Source: Paralimibaculum aggregatum (GTDB taxonomy: Bacteria > Pseudomonadota > Alphaproteobacteria > Rhodobacterales > Rhodobacteraceae). From it: a DNA stretch of 64,000 nucleotides. The DNA is taken from positions 1-64,000 of the forward strand of contig NZ_BSYI01000009.1 in assembly GCF_030270585.1 (NCBI RefSeq), in the 5' to 3' direction. Below, piece after piece: positions 57,106 through 64,000 of this stretch (position 1 is the stretch's first letter; each line of letters starts with the position of its first letter). A model generated the notes under the pieces. The model ran no database searches, was not told the origin of the DNA, and worked only from the letters and a program-made list of their open reading frames with translations. Both the position numbers and the translations under genes were made by a program.

Positions 57106-57277
57106 GTGCCGTTCTGCCCCCGGCACAGCCGAGAACCCGCGCCACCCGCTCCGCGCAACCCCCCGCTACCCGCACAGGCCCCGCCGCAGGAGCGCCCCGG
57201 GCGGCCCGCAGGGCCGGCCGCGCGCCGCCGACGGGCCCGTGAGGGCCCCGAGGCGGCGCGCCCTCCGGAGCGCCGCC

Positions 57278-58630
57278 TCAGCCGAGCAGCCGCGCGTCGA
57301 AGGGATAGCGCGTCAGGTTCTCGTAGCCGGTCTCGGTGATCAGCACCTGGTCCTCGAGCTTGATCGCGAAGTCGCCCGGCGTCGACTGCACCAGCGCCTC
57401 GACGCAGAGCATCATCCCCGGCTCCAGCGCATAGTCGAAGGCGCCCTCCTGGAAATCCTGCGGATACTTGATCGAGGGCCACTCGTCGCAGAGCCCGACG
57501 CCGTGCATCTTCACGCCGTAGCGCCCGGGCACGAACTCCTCCGGCAGCGCATGCCCGCCGAACACGATGTCGCGGAACGGGACGCCCGGCTTCAGCATCT
57601 CCATGTTGGTCATGATGTGCTCATGGGCGATGCGGAACTGCCGGCGCATCTCCGGCGTCGGGTCGTCCTCGCCCACCCACCAGGTCCGGGAGATGTCGGC
57701 GCACATGCCGTAGCAGCCGATCAGGTCGGTGTCGAAGGCGACGATCTCGTTCGGCCGGATCACCCGCGGCCCGCATTCCTGGAACCAGGGGCTGGTGCGC
57801 GGGCCCGAGGCCAGCAGCCGGGTCTCGATCCATTCGCCGCCGCGGCGGATGTTCTCCGAATGCAGCACCGCCCAGACCTCGTCCTCGCTGAGCCCGGGGC
57901 GGCAGGCCGCCTCCATCGCCGCCACCGAGGCCTCGCAGGCATGCATCGCGCAGCGCATCGCCCTGATCTCGTCCGGCCCCTTGATCGCGCGGGTCTTCTC
58001 CGAGAGCTCCTCGCCCTCCATCACCGCGAAGCCGGCGGCCTCGAGCGCCTGGAAGCCGGCGACCTGGATCTTGTCGACCCCGAGCCGCCGGTTGCCCGGC
58101 GCATGCGCCTGCATCAGCGCCGCGACCTCGCCGGCAAAGCCCCGCGCCACGTCGTGGCCGCGGTCGCCGGTGGCGAAATAGAACATCGAGGCGCCGCCGC
58201 GCACCTCCTTCACCGCCGGGTTGAAGTCGGAGAGGAAGGCGAAGGCGGCGCCCTTGTACTCCCAGAGCACCATGTGCCCGTCGGCGCAGACCAGCAGCGC
58301 GCGGAACGGGTTGTGCGCGTTCCAGAGCTGCATGTTGGTCGAATCGGTGGCGTAGCGGATGTTGAGCGGGTCGAAGAACAGCACGCCGCCCCAGTCGCGC
58401 TCGGCCAGCGCCGCGGTCAGCCGGGCATGGCGGTGCGCGCGCATCGCCGGCAGGTCCGGCAGCTCGAGCCCGGCCGCGGCCCATTCGTCATAGGCGAGCC
58501 GGGTCGGGCCGATCTCGGCGCGGTCCGGATCGTCCGGCGTGTTGTCGCCCTTGCGCCCGGGCGGGAGCGCCGGGCGGCGTGCGGGGTCGATCTTCCGGGT
58601 CTCCGGGGAAAACGGCGATTGCTCGTTCAT
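57278..58630 (-). CDS. dddP: DMSP lyase DddP (M24-peptidase fold)
   Basis: A 450-residue protein of the M24 (aminopeptidase P-like) fold, matching DddP, which cleaves dimethylsulfoniopropionate to DMS and acrylate. Remembered key residues of Ruegeria DddP (metal ligands Asp297, Asp307, His371, Glu406, Glu421; catalytic Tyr366 and Asp377) all map here at a constant offset of five: Asp302, Asp312, His376, Glu411, Glu426, Tyr371, Asp382. They lie in DTDLIGCYGMCADISRTW, YGVKMHGVGLCDEW, LCVEALV and KLEDQVL. Family hallmarks ETRKIDP at the front and TETGYENLTRYPFDARLLG at the end are present. GGAGG lies upstream of ATG 58630; an in-frame ATG at 58645 is possible. No DMSP transporter or acrylate gene is adjacent. 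Confidence 0.88.
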   Translation of the reverse strand: MNEQSPFSPETRKIDPARRPALPPGRKGDNTPDDPDRAEIGPTRLAYDEWAAAGLELPDLPAMRAHRHARLTAALAERDWGGVLFFDPLNIRYATDSTNMQLWNAHNPFRALLVCADGHMVLWEYKGAAFAFLSDFNPAVKEVRGGASMFYFATGDRGHDVARGFAGEVAALMQAHAPGNRRLGVDKIQVAGFQALEAAGFAVMEGEELSEKTRAIKGPDEIRAMRCAMHACEASVAAMEAACRPGLSEDEVWAVLHSENIRRGGEWIETRLLASGPRTSPWFQECGPRVIRPNEIVAFDTDLIGCYGMCADISRTWWVGEDDPTPEMRRQFRIAHEHIMTNMEMLKPGVPFRDIVFGGHALPEEFVPGRYGVKMHGVGLCDEWPSIKYPQDFQEGAFDYALEPGMMLCVEALVQSTPGDFAIKLEDQVLITETGYENLTRYPFDARLLG

Positions 58631-58784
58631 CTGGCTGGCCTCCATTCCGCCCGTGCAGGCTCGGCCGGGGCGGGCGGCGGCGTCTATCCGGATAGCGGCA
58701 CCGGATGTCGCATCCGGGCCGGTGCGGGCGGCGCGGCGCGGCCGGGGCCTTGACGGCGGCCGGCGCGCGCCCGAATACGGCAGC

Positions 58785-60002
58785 ATGGACGCGGTGCGCG
58801 AGCAGTACGAGGCCTTCCCCTATCCGGCGCGCGACCCGGCCGAGGAGGCGCGCCGGCTGATCGAGGGCTCGCCCTCGCATCCGCTGGAGATCGACCACTA
58901 CCTCTTTGCCGGCCGGCGCGACTGGACGCAGCCCTTCCGCGCGCTGGTGGCCGGCGCCGGCACCGGCGACGGGCTGGTGATGCTGGCGCAGAAGCTGGCC
59001 GATATCGGCTGTCCGGCGGAGATCACCTATCTCGACATGTCGGTCGCCGCGCGGCAGGTGGCCGAGGCGCGGATGGCGGCGCGCGGGCTGGCGGCGCGCT
59101 TCGTGACCGGGGATCTCTGCGAGGCGCCGGCGCTCGGGCGGTTCGACTACATCGACTGCTGCGGCGTGCTGCACCACCTGCCGGAGCCGGATGCCGGCTT
59201 CGCGGCGCTGGCCGCGGCGCTGGCCGAGGGCGGCGGCCTCGGGCTCATGGTCTATGCGCCGCATGGGCGGACCGGGGTCTATCCGCTGCAGGCGGCCTTC
59301 GGGGCGCTGTTCTCGGGGGATGCGCCGGAGACCCGGCTGCGCCTCGGCCGGGCGGCGGTGGCGGCGCTGCCGGAGGGCAACTGGCTGGCGCGCAACCCGC
59401 ATCTGGGCGACCACAGGAGCTCCGATGCCGGGTTCTACGACCTGCTGCTGCACGGGCGCGACCGGCCCTACACGGTGACCGAGCTCGATGCGGCGCTGGC
59501 CCGGGCCGGCCTCGCGCGGGTGAGCTTCACCGAGCCGGCGCTCTACGACCCGGCGCGCTATCTGCCGGAGAGCCCGGAGATCGCCGAGCGGCTGGCGCGG
59601 CTGTCGGAGCCCGAGCGGGCGCAGATCGCCGAGCACCTGGCGGGGCACATCAAGACCCACACGCTCTATGCCGCGCCGGCTGCGGGCGCGGGGGAGCGGC
59701 TGGCGCGGCCGGCCTCCGCCGCCGCGGTGCCGCATCTGCGCGGCGCGGCGCCGCGGGCGCTGGCGGCGCAGGTGGCGAAATCCGGCGGCTTCCGGCTGAC
59801 GCTGAACGGCACCGGCTTCGCCGTGACGATCCCGGCAGCGGCGGCGCCGCTGATCGCGGCGGCCGACGGGCGGGCCTCGCTCGGCGAGATCGCCGCGCGG
59901 CTGGGGCTCGACTGGCTTGCCTTCTCGGCGCGCTGGGGCGCGGTGCATCGCGGGCTGACCGGGTTCAACCTGCTGCACTATTCGCGGGGGGCGCGGGGAT
60001 GA
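58785..60002 (+). CDS. class I SAM-dependent methyltransferase
   Basis: A 405-residue protein beginning MDAVREQYEAFPYPARDP. A SAM loop reads ALVAGAGTGDGLVMLA (about residue 46-61), the acidic motif is ITYLDMS and YIDCCGVLHHLPEP is motif IV of class I methyltransferases. A C-terminal extension (about 290-405) with two winged-helix-like patches is unassigned. The stop overlaps the start of the heme demethylase-like gene (ATGA), so both are translated together. It is divergent from dddP with 154 bp between starts. Confidence 0.8.
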   Translation: MDAVREQYEAFPYPARDPAEEARRLIEGSPSHPLEIDHYLFAGRRDWTQPFRALVAGAGTGDGLVMLAQKLADIGCPAEITYLDMSVAARQVAEARMAARGLAARFVTGDLCEAPALGRFDYIDCCGVLHHLPEPDAGFAALAAALAEGGGLGLMVYAPHGRTGVYPLQAAFGALFSGDAPETRLRLGRAAVAALPEGNWLARNPHLGDHRSSDAGFYDLLLHGRDRPYTVTELDAALARAGLARVSFTEPALYDPARYLPESPEIAERLARLSEPERAQIAEHLAGHIKTHTLYAAPAAGAGERLARPASAAAVPHLRGAAPRALAAQVAKSGGFRLTLNGTGFAVTIPAAAAPLIAAADGRASLGEIAARLGLDWLAFSARWGAVHRGLTGFNLLHYSRGARG

Positions 60003-60820
60003 GCGCGGCGCCGCCCTGGGTGCTGGACCACGCGCCCTATACCCCCTTCATGGAGCCGCGCACGGCGCGCCCGCCCGGGCTGATGCCGCTGGAGGGCCTG
60101 CCGCTGGCGGTGCGCGATGCCGATTTCGCGGCGCAGATGGCGGAGCGCGAGCGGCTGCTGGCCGAGCGCCCGGACGAGGTGCTGGCCTGCCTGCCCGGCG
60201 CCGAGGCCGCGGCGGAGGAGCTGGCCGCGCTGTTCGCCGGCACGGCCTCGGGCCGGGCGGCGCTCGCCGCGCTGGGGCGCAGCACGGCGGAGGACTGGTG
60301 CCTCCTGATGCCGGATGCCGCCGCCGCGGAGTATCGGCTGGTGGCGGCGGTGCTCTGCTTCCCCTCGCGCTGGTCGCTGGCGGAGAAGATCGGTCGCCCG
60401 CTCACCGCGATCCATGTGCCGGTGCCGGATTACGACGGCGTGATGGCGCGCCGGGTCAACCGGGTCTTCGAGGCGCTCAGGCCGGGGCGCGGGCTCTGGC
60501 GGGTCAACTGGCTGGTGCACGACACCGCCGCGCTGCACCTGCCGAAGGGCACGGCGGAGAAGGTCGCCGAGCGCCCGGAGCTCTCCGGCCCGCTCTATCT
60601 GCGCACCGAGCGCCAGACGCTGACCCGGCTGCCGCAGACCGGCGCGGTGGCCTTCGGGATCAAGACCTCGGTCTGCCCGCTCGAGGCGCTGCGCCCGGCC
60701 GAGGCGGCGGCGCTGGCGCGCGAGCTGGCGGCGCTGGAGCCGGCCACCATCGCCTATCGCGCCGGGGCCGATCTGCAGGCGGCGGCGCTGGCGCGCCTGT
60801 CCGCGCTGGTGGGAGCCTGA
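59999..60820 (+). CDS. DUF3445 / heme-dependent oxidative N-demethylase-like protein
   Basis: A 273-residue protein with EDWCLLMPD, CFPSRWSLAEKIGRPLTAIH and RVNWLVHDTAALHLP, the conserved DUF3445 blocks. Members of the family include subunits of heme-dependent oxidative dimethylamine N-demethylases. The Cys and His residues in LCFPSRW and in NWLVHD are plausible cofactor contacts, but heme binding cannot be read directly. The start overlaps the upstream methyltransferase stop; the GFA-family gene begins one base after its stop. This suggests a methylated-amine-related operon (inference). Confidence 0.8.
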   Translation: MSAAPPWVLDHAPYTPFMEPRTARPPGLMPLEGLPLAVRDADFAAQMAERERLLAERPDEVLACLPGAEAAAEELAALFAGTASGRAALAALGRSTAEDWCLLMPDAAAAEYRLVAAVLCFPSRWSLAEKIGRPLTAIHVPVPDYDGVMARRVNRVFEALRPGRGLWRVNWLVHDTAALHLPKGTAEKVAERPELSGPLYLRTERQTLTRLPQTGAVAFGIKTSVCPLEALRPAEAAALARELAALEPATIAYRAGADLQAAALARLSALVGA

Positions 60821-60821
60821 G

Positions 60822-61295
60822 ATGCGTCTTGCCGGAAGCTGCCATTGCCGCGCCGTCGTGTTCCGCCTCGAGGTGCCGGCGCCGGTGCCCTTCCAGCGCT
60901 GCTACTGCACGATCTGCCGCAAGACCGCGGGCAGCGGCGGCTTCGCGATCAATATCGGCGGGCTGGCGGAGACGCTGGAGATCGAGGGCGACGGCGCGGC
61001 GCATCTCGGCACCTATCGCGCGCGGCTGGCGGATGGCACCGAAAGCGCGGCGGAGCGGCGCTTCTGCACGCGCTGCGGCTGCCATCTCTGGCTCTGGCAC
61101 CCGCGCTGGCCGGCGCTGATCCACCCCCATGCCGGCGCGATCGACACCGAGCTGCCCGAGCCGCCGGAGCGGGTGCACATGATGCTGGGCAGCCGGGCCG
61201 GCTGGGCGGCGCCGGAGCCCGGCCCGGGCGACCGCTGCTTCGACGCCTATCCGGAGGAGAGCCTTGCGGACTGGCATGCGCGGCACGATCTCTGA
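60822..61295 (+). CDS. GFA-family (glutathione-dependent formaldehyde-activating-like) protein
   Basis: A 157-residue zinc protein: GSCHCRAVVF (Cys7, Cys9), RCYCTICRK (Cys27, Cys29, Cys32) and RFCTRCGCHLW supply the two zinc sites of the Gfa fold. Family members were first linked to S-hydroxymethylglutathione formation, though many have other roles. A formaldehyde link would suit the demethylase-like gene just before it, which could release formaldehyde. Its ATG lies one base after the upstream stop. Confidence 0.88.
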   Translation: MRLAGSCHCRAVVFRLEVPAPVPFQRCYCTICRKTAGSGGFAINIGGLAETLEIEGDGAAHLGTYRARLADGTESAAERRFCTRCGCHLWLWHPRWPALIHPHAGAIDTELPEPPERVHMMLGSRAGWAAPEPGPGDRCFDAYPEESLADWHARHDL

Positions 61296-61412
61296 GCCGG
61301 CGGCCCGGCGACGGTTCCGGACAGGGGCCCGGACAGGGCGCTGGACAAGGCGGTGGCACCGCGCGAGAGTGCCGGAAATTGAACAAGCGTTCACACAAGA
61401 CGGGAGGACGAG

Positions 61413-62603
<1,191 letters not shown>

Positions 62604-62705
62604 ACCGCGCGGGCGGGGCAGGGCGCGCTTTGCCCGGGGCGCGGCGGCGGCTAAGGTTCTGCCGCCGGCCACCGCGGGGCGCCGGCCGCAACAGGGAGAA
62701 CTCGC

Positions 62706-63299
62706 ATGACCGTTTCGCTGATCCGCAGGGCCGCGCTGGCGGCGGTGCTGGCGCTGGGCGCGCCGGCGGCGCAGGCCGGGATGCAGGACTGGCAGCTCGA
62801 CCCCAAGCACACCACGCTCGGCTTCCTGGTGGAGCATATCGGCTATGCCAGGGTGTTCGGCCTGTTCCGCGAGGTAGAGGGCAGCTTCCGCTACGACCCG
62901 GAGACGCAGGCGCTGGCCGATGTCCGCGTGGTGGTGCCGGCCGGCTCGGTCTGGACCAATGACGAGCGCCGCGACGGGCATGTGCGGAACAAGGACTTCC
63001 TCGATGCCGAGGCGCATCCCGAGATCGTCTTCACCGCCGCGGGCGGCACGGTGACCGGCGAGAACAGCGGCCGGGTCGAGGGCGAGCTCTCGCTGCGCGG
63101 CCAGAGCCATCCGCTGGCGCTCGAGGTGACGCTGAACAAGATCGGCCCTTATCCCTTCGGCCATGGCAAGCCGACCATCGGCGTCTCGGCCCGCGGCACG
63201 GTGGTGCGGAGCGCCTATGGCATGACCTATGCGCTCGGCGGCATCGTCGGCGACGAGGTCGAGCTGCTGATCGAGTTCGAGGCGGTGCTCGCCGAGTGA
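62706..63299 (+). CDS. YceI-family periplasmic protein
   Basis: A 197-residue protein with a signal peptide (ALAAVLALGAPAAQA, cut about residue 24) followed by the lipocalin-like barrel: WQLDPKHTTLGFLVEHIGYA, NDERRDGHVRNKDFLDAEAH and LEVTLNKIGPYPFG. YceI proteins bind isoprenoid-like ligands in the periplasm; specific ligand unknown. GGGAG lies upstream of the ATG at 62706. A long inverted repeat follows its stop. Confidence 0.93.
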   Translation: MTVSLIRRAALAAVLALGAPAAQAGMQDWQLDPKHTTLGFLVEHIGYARVFGLFREVEGSFRYDPETQALADVRVVVPAGSVWTNDERRDGHVRNKDFLDAEAHPEIVFTAAGGTVTGENSGRVEGELSLRGQSHPLALEVTLNKIGPYPFGHGKPTIGVSARGTVVRSAYGMTYALGGIVGDEVELLIEFEAVLAE

Positions 63300-63305
63300 G
63301 GCCGG

Positions 63306-63388
63306 GCGGGGGATCGGCCCCGCGCCGGAGCGGGGGCGGCCCACCCGCCCACCCCCGCCCCCGATCCGCCGCGGGGCCGATCCCCCGC
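63306..63388. terminator. long inverted repeat after the YceI gene
   Basis: GCGGGGGATCGGCCCCGC at 63306-63323 is exactly complementary to 63371-63388. The 47 bp between them hold further complementary G/C runs, so one extended cruciform or hairpin is possible. No T tract follows. It sits only 37 bp before the rhodanese gene start, so it may regulate as well as terminate. Confidence 0.5.
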
Positions 63389-63425
63389 TGCAATGACCCG
63401 GATGACGGCGAGGAGGAGCAGAGCG

Positions 63426-63821
63426 ATGAAATCGGTGCGCGAGATGGTGGCCGAGGCGAATGCCGTGGTGGCGCATGCGCCGGCGGCGGAGCTGCTGGAT
63501 CTGAACGGGGCGGAGGGGGTGACCTTCGTCGACCTGCGCGATGTGCGCGAGCTGGAGCGCGAGGGCATGATCCCCGGCGCCTTCCACTGCCCGCGGGGGA
63601 TGCTGGAATTCTGGATCGACCCGGAATCGCCCTATGCCAAGCCGCAGTTCCAGGCCGGCGGGCGGTTCGTCTTCTACTGCGCGAGCGGCTGGCGCTCGGC
63701 GCTCTCGGCGAAGGCGGCGCAGGAGATGGGGCTCGAGGGGGTCTCGCACATCACCGACGGCTTCAAGGGCTGGAAGGAGGCCGGCGGACCGGTGGCCGAG
63801 CGGGCGAAGAAGGACGCCTGA
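63426..63821 (+). CDS. rhodanese-like domain protein
   Basis: A 131-residue single-domain rhodanese: VTFVDLRDVRELEREGMIPG is the conserved CH2-like entry, and the active-site loop is FYCASGWRS with Cys85. The end TDGFKGWKEAGGPV matches the usual close. Such proteins carry persulfide sulfur, but the partner is unknown. AGGAGGAG precedes the ATG at 63426. Confidence 0.9.
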   Translation: MKSVREMVAEANAVVAHAPAAELLDLNGAEGVTFVDLRDVRELEREGMIPGAFHCPRGMLEFWIDPESPYAKPQFQAGGRFVFYCASGWRSALSAKAAQEMGLEGVSHITDGFKGWKEAGGPVAERAKKDA

Positions 63822-63881
63822 CGGCGCGGGCGGCGGCGCGGCCCGGCGGATGCCGCCGGGCCCCTCTGCAGGGGGATGCCC

Positions 63882-64000
63882 TCAGTGGCAGTGAACCTTC
63901 CCGGCCTTCCGGTCCATGTGGCAGCATTGCCCCGGCGGCGAGCTCTTCCGGCAGCCGCCACCATGCGCGATGTCATCGCTGGCGAGGCGGATGCCGACCG
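63882..64000 (-). CDS. 3' end of a small Cys/His-rich protein (partial)
   Basis: Thirty-nine codons of a minus-strand frame run off the window end and stop at 63882. They read ...SDDIAHGGGCRKSSPPGQ, then CCHMDRKAGKVHCH-stop. Four cysteines and a His-rich end suggest a disulfide-bonded secreted or metal-binding protein. Coding is supported by the protein-like composition and by its position in an otherwise empty gap, but the start is not visible. Confidence 0.5.
   Translation of the reverse strand, partial: VGIRLASDDIAHGGGCRKSSPPGQCCHMDRKAGKVHCH

Overview
The window is a 64 kb chromosomal stretch of a very G+C-rich alphaproteobacterium, most likely a Rhodobacterales (Paracoccaceae/Roseobacter-type) member. 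The evidence is the cluster tatABC / P-loop ATPase / serS-surE-pcm-LytM lipoprotein / yajC-secDF, the Fe-type superoxide dismutase, an Atm1-type ABC exporter, and a DddP-type DMSP lyase, which points to a marine or saline habitat. I see no tRNA, rRNA, CRISPR array or prophage.

Layout. 0.1-7.2 kb: a DUF1989-GcvT fusion, a MaoC/phosphate acetyltransferase fusion, then a FAD amine-oxidase-like protein translationally coupled to an unknown polytopic membrane protein. 7.4-15.9 kb: three long, lysine/glutamate-rich, largely helical proteins of unknown function in a tight operon. This is the best candidate for an undescribed system. 15.95-20.2 kb: an RND efflux pump with its adaptor. 20.5-24.3 kb: an ABC ATPase, tatABC and a DUF815 ATPase. 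24.3-36.4 kb: serS, an acetyltransferase, surE, pcm and an NlpD-like lipoprotein, all on the minus strand, interrupted by IS481 and IS5-type elements and by long repeat arrays. 36.4-43.9 kb: a pentapeptide-repeat membrane protein, yajC, secDF, an Mth938-like protein, an unknown protein and sodB. 44-50 kb: rarD, a LOG-family hydrolase, an Atm1-like ABC exporter and a methyltransferase. 50.2-54.7 kb: a second RND pump. 55-64 kb: panB, DUF2332, dddP, a methyltransferase/heme demethylase/GFA operon, a thiolase, YceI and a rhodanese protein.

A striking property is that several long intergenic gaps are filled with degenerate, G+C-rich tandem repeats, each gap with its own period: 261 bp; 174, 93 and 45 bp; 70 bp; 25 bp; 24 bp. 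They produce very long open frames on both strands, most of which I regard as spurious. One minus-strand frame, made only of repeats whose periods are multiples of three, has a ribosome-binding site and ends 5 nt before a real gene. It could be a genuine low-complexity protein.

Functional themes are protein export (Tat, YajC/SecDF), envelope and septation (degenerate LytM factor), efflux (two RND pumps, Atm1), one-carbon, methylated-amine and sulfonium metabolism (GcvT fusion, DddP, heme-dependent demethylase), and stationary-phase or repair housekeeping (SurE, Pcm). All identifications were made by reading motifs by eye. No database search was available.
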